Below are positions 25,821 to 34,607 of a stretch of 64,000 bases of DNA, piece by piece; within the stretch, counting starts at the first letter, position 1, and each line of letters starts with the position of its first letter. Origin of the DNA: Paramesorhizobium deserti. GTDB lineage: Bacteria > Pseudomonadota > Alphaproteobacteria > Rhizobiales > Rhizobiaceae. The position numbers and the translations under genes were made by a program. The notes beneath the pieces were generated by a model. The model did not search any database. It was not told the origin of the DNA and worked only from the letters and a program-made list of their open reading frames with translations. The stretch is taken from positions 558,001-622,000 of the forward strand of contig NZ_LNTU01000001.1 of assembly GCF_001558695.1 (NCBI RefSeq), in the 5' to 3' direction.

Positions 25821-26576
25821 TCAGTCGAGTTGTGAAGTCGCGAACCCCATGAACATCCCTATCGCCAGGTAGTTCTCGTCGAAATTCGCCAGGCGCACCA
25901 ATGCGGGGCGGTTGATGAATTCGACCTCGCCATAACGGAAGGCGACGAGATTCTGCTCCCTGAGCTCGCGCAGCATGCGGTTGACGTGAATAGCGGTCAG
26001 CCCCAGCGCATCGGCCAGTTCATATTGGGTCAGGGGGCAGGAATAGCCCTTTTCCGTGCCCATGCCGTTGCTCTTCGTCCGAGCGCCCATTTCCAGAAGC
26101 AGATGTGCCGTCCTGACCAGCGCGTTGCGTCGCCCCAGATTGGTCAGATGCTCGATGAGAAAGGCCCTTTGCCTCGCCATCAGCCCCATGATCCCGCTGC
26201 TGAGATAGGGAGATTGGAGCACGATGGCGTTGAGCGCATATTGCGAAATCTCAAATACCGACATCTCGGTGATCGAAGCATAGGTGTTGTAATTGAATGC
26301 CGCCGGCATGCGCAATCCAACGCTATCGCCCCTGAGCGGAAAATCGATGATCTGCCGGTCTCCGCTGGGCAAATCGCGATAGACGCAGCCCCACCCTGAG
26401 TTGATGATATAGACGCTGCGGACGGGGTCGCCTTGGTTATAGACCACGGTATGGGGCGGATAGCGTCTCAAACTGACCGGGAGCGAATGGAGGGCTTTTC
26501 TATCCGCGTCACTGAATCTAGCGCTTATCGGCGACGCCTCGAGCAATTCCAGCAATGATTTCGATTCACTCGACAT
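25821..26576 (-). CDS. Crp/Fnr family transcriptional regulator
   Basis: Regulator of about 251 residues. The N-terminal cyclic-nucleotide-binding-like domain includes YPPHTVVYNQGDPVRSVYIINSGWGCVYRDLPSGDRQIIDF. A dimerisation helix follows, then the Crp-type helix-turn-helix LTQYELADALGLTAIHVNRMLREL. There is no Fnr-type N-terminal cysteine cluster, so it is not an oxygen sensor of the iron-sulfur type. I chose ATG 26576 (MSSESKSLLELL). Two farther in-frame ATGs (26609 and 26645) are possible. Its neighbour across a 600-base gap is the glycan locus regulator. Confidence 0.85.
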   Translation of the reverse strand: MSSESKSLLELLEASPISARFSDADRKALHSLPVSLRRYPPHTVVYNQGDPVRSVYIINSGWGCVYRDLPSGDRQIIDFPLRGDSVGLRMPAAFNYNTYASITEMSVFEISQYALNAIVLQSPYLSSGIMGLMARQRAFLIEHLTNLGRRNALVRTAHLLLEMGARTKSNGMGTEKGYSCPLTQYELADALGLTAIHVNRMLRELREQNLVAFRYGEVEFINRPALVRLANFDENYLAIGMFMGFATSQLD

Positions 26577-27179
26577 GAAACCCGTTCGGCATGAAATCAG
26601 GTTTGACATACCCAAAGTATCCCCCAGGTATGGATTTTTGCACAAATTTTGAACAAATGTAATTGTTCTAAAGCACTATTTTTGGACCGTCGTCTTACGA
26701 AAGAACAAGTTGCGATCCAACTGCGTATTAGTTCGGTTTATCCAAATCGACGAAATCATCACGGGAGAAACCTGCAGCATTCATACATTCGCGGAAGAGG
26801 AAAAAGGGGTGAATCCAGTCAACCCGTCCTATCCGGTCGGTGGATAGCTAATCCAGATGATGGGGCCGCCGCTGGGGTTCCCGCATTCCTCCTACTTCGA
26901 AGTGCGTAGGAAAAGAGCCCTTCCGCATGGGCGAAATTTCGCAGCAGCTAACTTATGTTAGTGACACTCACCTGCTTTAATCCCAATAATTTATTGGTAG
27001 CAAAAAGATGAGGCGTGGGTAGTATATCATTGGATAATAAGACTGAGTATCCGCACATTTAACACATGTAACAATCCGTACCGCGGATACAGTTTTATTT
27101 TATCTTTTTATTGAAGCAGAATAAAATATTCTGTCTTTCAAATATATAACTCATGCCTCTTTGGTGGGAGGCTAGCTTG
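26577..27179. promoter_or_regulatory. AT-rich, palindrome-rich regulatory region upstream of the glycan locus
   Basis: About 600 bases with no convincing gene. The last 240 bases are markedly AT-rich compared with the rest of the window. They contain CTAAC-N4-GTTAG (26948-26961), GTGA-N3-TCAC (26961-26971), CCAATAA-T-TTATTGG (26983-26997) and CAGAATA-N3-TATTCTG (27117-27133). Such AT-rich leaders are targets of MucR/Ros-type regulators in Rhizobiales (known); binding here is inference. Confidence 0.5.
27117..27133. promoter_or_regulatory. perfect inverted repeat ahead of the LuxR-type gene
   Basis: CAGAATA (27117-27123) and TATTCTG (27127-27133) are perfectly complementary around AAA, 47 bases before the start codon. 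This position suits an operator or autoregulatory site. Confidence 0.4.
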
Positions 27180-27965
27180 ATGGAAAATATACTGAGAAAT
27201 ACTGAAAACGGGGTTCCGGTCATACGGCATAAGTCGATAATTTCGGGGGCTCATAAACATAACGAAATCGAAGGTGGGGCGAATGCCGATACGGCTGAAG
27301 CGACGCTCTTCGTGATCGACAGCCGTACGCTAGATCGGGAATGCATCGCACAAAGTCTCCGGTCTCACAATATCGGCATGCCCGTGATCGCGATCGGCTC
27401 TTTCGAGGAATGGCTGGCTCAAAGACAGCAACAATCGGCTGGGGCGGTACTGATCAATATCGGGGGTCAGAAGGTTTCCGATCCGAACATGGCCAACCAT
27501 CTGCGACGCGTCGTTTCGGAGTGCGATCCTGTGCCTGTCGTCATTCTGGCCGACAAGGAAGACATGTCGCAGATACTGAAAGCCCTCGAATGCGGCGTGC
27601 ATGGCTATATCCCCACATCAGTCGGGATCGATGTGTGCGTCGAAGCGATCCGGCTGGCGATGGCCGGCGGCACATTCGTACCGGCGAGCAGCGTCCTGGC
27701 CATGCGCCATGCCGCCGAAGCCGGCGCCCAGGAGACACGTCCGATGGGTGGCATGTTCACGCAGCGTCAGGCGGAAGTCGTCAGGGCGTTGCGGCGGGGC
27801 AAGGCGAACAAGATCATCGCCTATGAACTCAATTTGCGGGAAAGCACGGTAAAAGTGCATATCCGCAACATCATGAAGAAGCTCAAGGCGACCAACAGAA
27901 CGGAAGTCGCCTACATGATCAACGATCTCTTTCCCTCAGAATCAGGTTTTGCAGACGCAGACTGA
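27180..27965 (+). CDS. LuxR-type regulator with degenerate receiver domain
   Basis: Regulator of 261 residues, first gene of the glycan locus. Residues about 37-165 have the receiver fold (ATLFVIDSRTLDRECIAQSL, VVILADKEDM, ECGVHGYIPTSVG). At the position where the phosphorylated Asp normally lies, the strand reads GAVLINIGGQ, with no Asp. The C-terminal LuxR helix-turn-helix (about 193-258) is intact: FTQRQAEVVRALRRGKANKIIAYELNLRESTVKVHIRNIMKKL. It is likely to act without phosphorylation or through another signal. ATG at 27180 follows GGGAGG. It is 32 bases before the exporter genes. Confidence 0.85.
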   Translation: MENILRNTENGVPVIRHKSIISGAHKHNEIEGGANADTAEATLFVIDSRTLDRECIAQSLRSHNIGMPVIAIGSFEEWLAQRQQQSAGAVLINIGGQKVSDPNMANHLRRVVSECDPVPVVILADKEDMSQILKALECGVHGYIPTSVGIDVCVEAIRLAMAGGTFVPASSVLAMRHAAEAGAQETRPMGGMFTQRQAEVVRALRRGKANKIIAYELNLRESTVKVHIRNIMKKLKATNRTEVAYMINDLFPSESGFADAD

Positions 27966-27997
27966 CTTCGTCTCATTTCCATTCCGGGAGAACGACC

Positions 27998-29518
27998 GTG
28001 ATCATATCCGAGAATCCGTCCGCGGGGGCACGGACATCGCTGCCGCAGTTTCTGGCGCTCGTCAAACGCCGGAAGTATATGCTGACAATTCCAATGCTGG
28101 CGGGCCTGGGCATCGGGCTCGCCGGCTATTCGACCGCTCCGTGGAGCTATCTTTCCGAAGCGGTGCTCGTGCTCGACGTTCGCCGCGTGCAGGCATTGCC
28201 CACGGAATCGGTGGTTTCGCCATTGCCGCAGGATAGCCCGGTGCTGCGGACCGAACTCGACGTCATCAATTCGCGTATGATGGCGCGCAAGGTCATTCAA
28301 CGCCTGGAATCGCAAGGGATTGCGGTTCTTACCGACGAACCGTCGAAAACGCTTCTCTCGATCTGGACGGAGCGCTTTCGCGATCTTTTAGATGGCGCGG
28401 CCTATGCCCAGCGCGCGGCCTCGCCCGCGGTCGACGAGCTGCAGTCTTCCGCCATCGAGCGCAGGAAGACCGATATCCTCATCTCCCATCTGCGGGTGAC
28501 GAATGACGGGCGCTCCTACACAATTTTCATCAGCTATCGCGCCCCGGATCCGATCTATGCGGCGAAGGTGGCGAACGCCTTCGGCGAGGCCTATCTCGCC
28601 CATCAGATCGAGGTGCAGCAATCGGCGACCCGGCGCGTCAGCGAGTGGCTGGGCGACAAGCTCGTCACATTGCGGGCCACTCTCGAGACCTCGGAAAAAG
28701 CCGCGGAAAGTTTCCGCCAAAAGGCCGGCCTCGCCGAGGCAAACGGCTTGACGTTCCAGGCGCAGCGCGTCGCGGCACTCAACGCCGAGATCGTCACTTC
28801 AACGGGTGTCCTGTCGCTGGCGCAGGCGCGGCTGAATACCGCGATCGCGCTGAGGGAGAAGAACGACACCCCCGCTCTCGCCGAAATACTGGCTTCGCCG
28901 GCGATCCAGGCGCTACGGCTGGAGGAGGCAAAGGTGGAGCGAAGGCTTGCCGAACTGCAGGCGACGGGCGCGGTGAAAAGCGCAGAAATCCCTTCACTGA
29001 TTTCAGAGCGGGAAGCGCTGAAGAAGCAGATGAGCGATGAGGTCGACCAGATCATCAAGAGCCTGTCGAATGAAATCGCCATCGCGCAGCGCCGCCGCAG
29101 CGCCATGGAAGAAAATTTGCTCGAAGCCCAGAAAGAACTCTCCAGGGCGGATCAGGCTCAGGTAGAGGCGGCCCAGCTCGAACGCGAAGCCAACGCCAAC
29201 CGGGCGATCTACGAGAGTTATCTGACCCGCTACAAGCAGACGATCGAACAGGATGGCATAGCCGCACCCGAAGCACAGATGATCTCGATGGCGGAGCCGG
29301 CAAGCGCGCGGGCCAGCCCGCGCCTTCTGACCTGGCTGCTTCTCGGCTTCGGCATCGGCGGCGTTGCCGCTGCTGCCGGCACCGCTTTCCGCGAGGCGAT
29401 CGAAGGCGCGTTGCGCGACACGAAAGCGCCGGAAAACACGGCCGGCGCTCCCGTTGTCCCGGCACCCGATCTGCGCCTGTTACCCACTGATCCCAAAAAG
29501 GGGCATCCATATGCGTGA
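27998..29518 (+). CDS. Wzz/GumC-type polysaccharide co-polymerase without kinase domain
   Basis: Inner-membrane protein of 506 residues. A Wzz-type N-terminal domain starts at about 15, with a membrane helix at about 28-48 (MLTIPMLAGLGIGLAGY). A long periplasmic coiled coil runs from about 215 to 420, and the second membrane helix lies at about 444-468 (LLTWLLLGFGIGGVAAAAG). The cytoplasmic tail is short and lacks Walker motifs, so there is no tyrosine-kinase domain. It would control chain length and hand the polymer to the exporter. GTG start with GGGAGA upstream. The next gene overlaps it by 8 bases. Confidence 0.88.
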   Translation: MIISENPSAGARTSLPQFLALVKRRKYMLTIPMLAGLGIGLAGYSTAPWSYLSEAVLVLDVRRVQALPTESVVSPLPQDSPVLRTELDVINSRMMARKVIQRLESQGIAVLTDEPSKTLLSIWTERFRDLLDGAAYAQRAASPAVDELQSSAIERRKTDILISHLRVTNDGRSYTIFISYRAPDPIYAAKVANAFGEAYLAHQIEVQQSATRRVSEWLGDKLVTLRATLETSEKAAESFRQKAGLAEANGLTFQAQRVAALNAEIVTSTGVLSLAQARLNTAIALREKNDTPALAEILASPAIQALRLEEAKVERRLAELQATGAVKSAEIPSLISEREALKKQMSDEVDQIIKSLSNEIAIAQRRRSAMEENLLEAQKELSRADQAQVEAAQLEREANANRAIYESYLTRYKQTIEQDGIAAPEAQMISMAEPASARASPRLLTWLLLGFGIGGVAAAAGTAFREAIEGALRDTKAPENTAGAPVVPAPDLRLLPTDPKKGHPYA

Positions 29519-30758
29519 AGCTCGTGCAGCATTATCCAAGAAGTCCATAACTCTCAGGAGCACTTCGGTACTGGCCGGGTTTTTGTGGCTCGGCTCGCTG
29601 ACGGCGCTCGCGGCGGAAACCGGCGGCTACAGGATCAATCCGAACGACGTGCTGCAGATCACCGTCTACGGTCAGACAGACCTTACGGGCCAATATCCGG
29701 TCGGGCCGGACGGCAGCATCGGCTATCCGATCGTCGGCAATGTTACCGTTTCGGGCCTGACCTCGACGGAGGTCGGCGAAAGACTGGGCAAAGCCCTTGC
29801 CCAACATATACCAGGCCTCGCCGTGACGGCCACGATCAGCCAGTATGCGCCTGTTTTCGTGCTCGGCGACATCCGCACGCCGGGCAAATACGAATACCGG
29901 CCGGGGATGATCGCGCTCGAACTGCTTGCGCTGGGCGGTGGGGCGGGCAGAGGCGAAAATCCTTCCGTGACCGCCGGCATGCAGATGATCTCGGCCCAGC
30001 AGGAATATGCCGATCTGCAATTGCAGATGTTCGCACTCCAGGTGAAACGCACACGGACGGAAGCGGAGCTTGAAGGTCACGCCTTCGAATATACCCTTCC
30101 CGCAACTGCCAATTCCCCGGACGAACAGCAGAAACAGCGGGTCATCAATGGCGAAATGACGCTTTTCGAGATCAGGCGCAGCACGATGGCGGCCGAGGAA
30201 CGGGCACTTGAAGCGCAGGTCGACAGCTACTCCGACGAGATACGGACATTGCAGGAAAGCATCCGGCTGCATAATACCGAGATCGCGCTGCTGCAGGAAA
30301 ACGTCAATTCGTCGAAGACGCTCGTCGACCGCGGATTGGCGGCGAAATCGAGCCTTCGGGAAATGGAGCGCGAGCTTTCATCGACCCGGCGCGGCGCGCT
30401 GGAACTCGGCTCGTTCCTGGCGAGAGCCCGGCAGAACCAGCTTGCCGTAAAACAGCGCATCGCCTCGCTCGGCGATATCCGCAAAAACGAGTCGGCGGCA
30501 AGCCTCCAGGAAATCGACCTGAGCCTCGCCCGTATGAAGCGAAAGAGCCAGTCGCTCCTGGACAGCATGGCGGAGATCGCCAAGGCTTCGGGGAATGTGT
30601 CATCGAGCGATATCGCGCGCAGGATGACATTCACCGTGCTGAGAAGCGGCAACAACAATTATCAGGAAATCGCCGCCAACGAGCGCACAGAGATCAAGCC
30701 CGGCGATATCTTACGGGTCGAGTTCGATCTATCGAAGCTGACGGAACCCCGCTCATAA
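29511..30758 (+). CDS. Wza-type polysaccharide export protein with coiled-coil extension
   Basis: Exporter of 415 residues. A signal peptide ends near 35 (GSLTALAAE). The Poly_export domain begins GGYRINPNDVLQITVYGQTDLTG, and an SLBB-type segment follows (VLGDIRTPGKYEYRPGMIALELLALGGG). Residues about 170-370 are long charged helices (for example EERALEAQVDSYSDEIRTLQESI), absent from classical Wza but present in ExoF-type proteins. The C-terminus has a short beta region (NNYQEIAANERTEIKPGDILRVEF). No lipobox Cys is seen. It works with the preceding co-polymerase to move the glycan across the outer membrane. Confidence 0.87.
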   Translation: MREARAALSKKSITLRSTSVLAGFLWLGSLTALAAETGGYRINPNDVLQITVYGQTDLTGQYPVGPDGSIGYPIVGNVTVSGLTSTEVGERLGKALAQHIPGLAVTATISQYAPVFVLGDIRTPGKYEYRPGMIALELLALGGGAGRGENPSVTAGMQMISAQQEYADLQLQMFALQVKRTRTEAELEGHAFEYTLPATANSPDEQQKQRVINGEMTLFEIRRSTMAAEERALEAQVDSYSDEIRTLQESIRLHNTEIALLQENVNSSKTLVDRGLAAKSSLREMERELSSTRRGALELGSFLARARQNQLAVKQRIASLGDIRKNESAASLQEIDLSLARMKRKSQSLLDSMAEIAKASGNVSSSDIARRMTFTVLRSGNNNYQEIAANERTEIKPGDILRVEFDLSKLTEPRS

Positions 30759-30814
30759 TCCGCTATGAGGTTTCGGCGGTCACGCCTGAATTGGCATGGC
30801 CGCTGTTTCTCATG

Positions 30815-31804
30815 TCAGGCCACGGCTGCGATCTCGCGCGTTTCCGTATTGGCGAGCCACCTGATATAGAGATCGCCGATGCCGCCTCTGAGATCTATCC
30901 TGGCACGCCAGCCCATCGCTTCCATGCGCGACGTGTCGAGACGCTTGCGGGGCGTACCGTCCGGCTTGCTGGTGTCATAGGCGAAATGGCCCTGGTAGCC
31001 GATGATCTCCGCGATGAGGCTAGCCAGATCACGTATCGAAATCTCCTGTCCGGCGCCGATATTGATGTGCTCGCTGCCGCTGTAATTCTTCATCAGATGC
31101 ACGCAGGCATCGGCAAGATCGTCGACATGCAGGAATTCGCGTAGCGGCGTACCCGTTCCCCATAGCGTCACGCTCGGCGAGCCGTTCACCTTGGCCTCAT
31201 GGATCCGGCGCATCAATGCCGGCAGAACATGGGAGGTTTCCGGGTCGAAATTGTCATTCGGGCCGTAGAGATTTGTCGGCATGGCGGAGATGAAGCAATC
31301 GCCATATTGCTTGTTATAGAATTGGGCCAGCTTCATACCCGCGATCTTGGCGATGGCGTAGGCCTCATTGGTCGCCTCGAGCGTGCCTGAAAGCAGCATC
31401 TCCTCACGGATAGGCTGGGGGGCGTTGCGCGGATAGATGCAGCTCGAGCCAAGCCAGAGAAGCTTCTGCACACCGGTTTCATGGGCTGCATGCATGATAT
31501 TGCCGCCGATCATCATGTTTTCGTAGAGGAATTCGACGGGATAACGTGCATTGGCGGCGATGCCACCGACCCGGGCGGCGGCGATGAATATCGCATCGGG
31601 GCGTTCTGCCCTCATCCAGCGCTCCGTCTGCATCTGCCGGGTCAAGTCAAGTTCCCGGTGCGACGCGGTAAGGATGGTGCAGCCTTCCGTCCTCAGACGC
31701 CGCATCAGTGCCGACCCCACCAGCCCCCTGTGCCCGGCGACGAAGACACGCTTGCCGCGCAGCGGAAAATGCGCCCGATCATGATCTCGTTCCACGAAAG
31801 TCAT
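30815..31804 (-). CDS. fcl: GDP-L-fucose synthase (GDP-4-keto-6-deoxymannose 3,5-epimerase-4-reductase)
   Basis: Short-chain dehydrogenase-type enzyme of 329 residues. The NAD(P)-binding motif is VAGHRGLVGSAL. SSCIYPRNAPQPIRE and the catalytic Tyr-Lys pair in EAYAIAKIAG follow. SAMPTNLYGPNDNFDPETSHVLPALMRR and VDDLADACVHLMKN are characteristic of GMER/WcaG. It makes GDP-L-fucose from GDP-4-keto-6-deoxymannose with NADPH. The partner GDP-mannose dehydratase (gmd) is not in the window. ATG at 31804 has GGGAGA at nine bases. It is transcribed opposite to the flanking glycan genes. Confidence 0.93.
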   Translation of the reverse strand: MTFVERDHDRAHFPLRGKRVFVAGHRGLVGSALMRRLRTEGCTILTASHRELDLTRQMQTERWMRAERPDAIFIAAARVGGIAANARYPVEFLYENMMIGGNIMHAAHETGVQKLLWLGSSCIYPRNAPQPIREEMLLSGTLEATNEAYAIAKIAGMKLAQFYNKQYGDCFISAMPTNLYGPNDNFDPETSHVLPALMRRIHEAKVNGSPSVTLWGTGTPLREFLHVDDLADACVHLMKNYSGSEHINIGAGQEISIRDLASLIAEIIGYQGHFAYDTSKPDGTPRKRLDTSRMEAMGWRARIDLRGGIGDLYIRWLANTETREIAAVA

Positions 31805-32097
31805 TCCGTCCGATCTCCCTCTGTACTCCCAGCGGCCCTCTATTGCCTGGAAGTGAGTTTTGGCCATTTCGAGAGAATGCGAAATCACTCCATTATGGGC
31901 ATCGAGCTTCACCCGAGGGGGTAGGCCGGGGCGAAACGGCCCCGTAGCGGGATCAGCCTCCCTCTTCACTACAAAGGGCGGACACGTCTTAAGAGGTAGC
32001 GCATTGCTGGGCGGGATAGGCTGCTAACGCCTTTGGCTTGCTTGTCCAGACACTGCCGGTTCTGCAACTCTGGGCCCAGAAAACAAGGGCGGGCGCC

Positions 32098-33360
32098 ATG
32101 AGAATCCTCTTCGCAAATCGCTATTTCCATCCCGATCAATCGGCCACCAGCCGGATGATCTCCAGCCTCGCCTTCTCACTGGCGCGGGAGGGTCTTGAGG
32201 TGGAGGTCCTGGCGAGCCGGTATTATTACAATCGCCCGGACGAGCCGCTTCCCGCAGAAGAAACCATCAACGGCGTGCGTGTGCACCGACTGTGGACATC
32301 GGGTTTCGGACGACGCTCGCTCGCCGGCCGCGCCGTCGACTATGCGACCTTTCATCTTTCGGCAGCGGCATGGTGGCTGCGTCACGCCGGGCGAGACGAT
32401 ATATGCGTGCTGTGCACCGACCCGCCGTTGCTCGCGGTTACTTGCACACTGCCGATCAGGCTTCGCGGCGCCAAGCTCGTCAACTGGGTCATGGACCTCT
32501 TTCCGGAAACGGCAATGGAATTGGGCGTGATGCGGGCCGACGCGCTGTCGGGCAGGATCGCGCTCGGATTGCGCAACTGGTCGATGCGCCGCTCAGCCCT
32601 GACGATCTGTCCGATCGAAGCGATGGCGCAATATCTCGCCGGCCAAGGCATGGCGAAGGAGAAGCTGGACGTCGTCCACCACTGGTCCGACAAGAACGAG
32701 ATTCACCCGGTGAAGCCGAACGAGAACCGGCTGCGCAAGGCCTGGGGTTTGAGCCGCAGCTTCGTCATCGGCTATTCCGGCAATTTCGGCCGTGCACACG
32801 AATTTTCGACGGTGCTCGATGCCGCCGAAAAGCTGGTGAATGTGAAAGGCATCCGCTTCCTGTTCATCGGCGAGGGCCAACAAAGGCCGTATGTCGAGGC
32901 GGAGATCAAACGTCGGGGCCTGAGCAATGTGGTCTTGAAGCCGTTCCAGCCGGCGGAGAATTTGCCGGAAAGCCTGGGCGTGGCCGATGTGCATCTCGTA
33001 TCGCTGCTGCCGCAGCTCGAACATTGCATCATACCCAGCAAATTCTACGGCGTGCTGGCCGCCGGGCGCCCGACCATCTTCATCGGCGACCCCGATGGCG
33101 AGGTGGGTTCGACGGTACGAACATTCCAGTGCGGCGAAGCCGTGAAGCCGGGAGACGTCTCGGGGCTGGTCGACTGTATCCTGCGGCTGAAGCACTCGCC
33201 GCTACATCGGGCGACGATGGGCAATAATGCGCGATATCTCCTGGAGACCGCCTATTCGCGGGAATATGGAACCGATGCCTGGCAATCGGCGATCGCGCCC
33301 CTCACCGCTTGCGATGAAGAGACAATCACGCCGTCGCTTACCAGCGAGGCGCTGCAATGA
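32098..33360 (+). CDS. glycosyltransferase family 4 (WcaI/WbuB-like)
   Basis: GT-B glycosyltransferase of 420 residues. The N-terminus (RILFANRYFHPDQSATSRMISSLAFSLAREG) and LVNWVMDLFPETAMELGVM are typical of colanic-acid WcaI-type transferases. The C-terminal donor domain has GYSGNFGRAHEFSTVLDAA and SLLPQLEHCIIPSKFYGVLAAGRP. It transfers a nucleotide-activated sugar to the lipid-linked repeat unit on the cytoplasmic side. The next gene overlaps its stop (ATGA), starting a four-gene operon. About 290 bases upstream separate it from the divergent fcl gene and must hold the promoters. Confidence 0.88.
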   Translation: MRILFANRYFHPDQSATSRMISSLAFSLAREGLEVEVLASRYYYNRPDEPLPAEETINGVRVHRLWTSGFGRRSLAGRAVDYATFHLSAAAWWLRHAGRDDICVLCTDPPLLAVTCTLPIRLRGAKLVNWVMDLFPETAMELGVMRADALSGRIALGLRNWSMRRSALTICPIEAMAQYLAGQGMAKEKLDVVHHWSDKNEIHPVKPNENRLRKAWGLSRSFVIGYSGNFGRAHEFSTVLDAAEKLVNVKGIRFLFIGEGQQRPYVEAEIKRRGLSNVVLKPFQPAENLPESLGVADVHLVSLLPQLEHCIIPSKFYGVLAAGRPTIFIGDPDGEVGSTVRTFQCGEAVKPGDVSGLVDCILRLKHSPLHRATMGNNARYLLETAYSREYGTDAWQSAIAPLTACDEETITPSLTSEALQ

Positions 33361-34607
33361 GCGGCAGCATCGTCGTCAGCCAACTCGGCGCAAGAATGCA
33401 TTACGCCGTGCCGCGCATCCTTGCCGGTGATGGGCGGCTTGCGCATTTCTATACCGATATATGCGCCACGAAAGGCTGGCCACGGCTGTTACGGGCGCTC
33501 CCCGCATATACGCTACCCATGGCGATCCGGAGGCTTATCGGACGCGTGCCGCATGATATTCCTCTCGACCGCACGACAACCTTTCCCTCTTTCGGGCTCT
33601 ACTCCGCCATCCGACGCCTTGCCGGCAAAACCCGCGCTGACGAGACGGCGAACGCGCTCTGGGCAGGCGAGCGCTTCGGCGCGCTCGTCGCTGCGCAAGG
33701 CTTTCACGGCGCCGAGGGCATCTATGCCTTCTCCGGAGAGGCGCTGGAACAGCTCGAGGTGGCGCGGACCTACGAGCTGTGGACGGCGGTCGAACAGATG
33801 ATTGCCCCGCGTGACGTGGTGGACCAGCTCGTCGGCGAGGAGGAAACGGCATTCCCGGACTGGCAGATGCCGACGGCAGCAGACCCGTTCGCCTCAGCAT
33901 ATATCGCGCGTGAACGCGCCGAATGGGCGCTTGCCGACATCGTGATCTGCCCGTCGGAGTTCGTCCGCCGCCATGTGATCGAGAAAGGCTGTCCCGCCGC
34001 GCGCGCCGTGGTCGTTCCCTATGGAATCGACAGCCGCTTCACCATCGAGCAGCGCGAGCGCGCACCGGGTCCGCTGCGGATATTGACCGCCGGCGAGATT
34101 TGCCTGCGCAAGGGCTCGCCTTATGTGCTGGAGGCGGCGAAGCGCATGAAAGGCCGGGCGGTCTTTCGCATGGCCGGTCCATGCACGGTTTTGCCGCCCG
34201 CACGCGCCGCGCTGGAAGCCAATGTCCAACTCATCGGCGCTGTGCCGCGCGGGGAAATGCGCGCGCAATATGCCTGGGCGGACGTGTTCCTGCTACCCTC
34301 CCTCTGCGAGGGTTCGGCGACCGTGGTCTACGAGGCGCTGGCGGCAGGGCTGCCCGTCATCTGCACCGAGAACACTGGCAGTGTCGTGCGGCGGGAAATG
34401 GACGGCTTCATCGTGCCGATCCGCGATGCGGACGCGATTGTCGAGGCTTTGGAGCGGTTCGCCACGACCCCGTCCCTCTATCGGGAGATGGCCGAGAACG
34501 CGCGGGCACGGGCGGCTGAGTTCACGCTGCAACGCTATGGCGAGCGCCTACTGGAGGCGCTCTCCGGCGTTCGCGAAAAAAGGGATAGCGTCCCATGTGC
34601 GGAATAG
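33357..34607 (+). CDS. glycosyltransferase family 4
   Basis: GT-B transferase of 416 residues. The N-terminal part (QLGARMHYAVPRILAGDGRLAHFYTDICA) is the acceptor domain. The C-terminal domain shows RILTAGEICLRKGSPYVLEAAKRM and the E-x7-E region PSLCEGSATVVYEALAAGLPVI of retaining family 4 enzymes. The sugar is unknown. Its start overlaps the previous stop by four bases, and its end overlaps the asnB-like gene by 13 bases. Confidence 0.85.
   Translation: MSGSIVVSQLGARMHYAVPRILAGDGRLAHFYTDICATKGWPRLLRALPAYTLPMAIRRLIGRVPHDIPLDRTTTFPSFGLYSAIRRLAGKTRADETANALWAGERFGALVAAQGFHGAEGIYAFSGEALEQLEVARTYELWTAVEQMIAPRDVVDQLVGEEETAFPDWQMPTAADPFASAYIARERAEWALADIVICPSEFVRRHVIEKGCPAARAVVVPYGIDSRFTIEQRERAPGPLRILTAGEICLRKGSPYVLEAAKRMKGRAVFRMAGPCTVLPPARAALEANVQLIGAVPRGEMRAQYAWADVFLLPSLCEGSATVVYEALAAGLPVICTENTGSVVRREMDGFIVPIRDADAIVEALERFATTPSLYREMAENARARAAEFTLQRYGERLLEALSGVREKRDSVPCAE

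Noticed and set aside
26649-26909. An 86-codon frame in the regulatory region before the glycan locus
   Set aside because: Composition is not protein-like, it has no ribosome site and it overlaps palindromic regulatory sequence.
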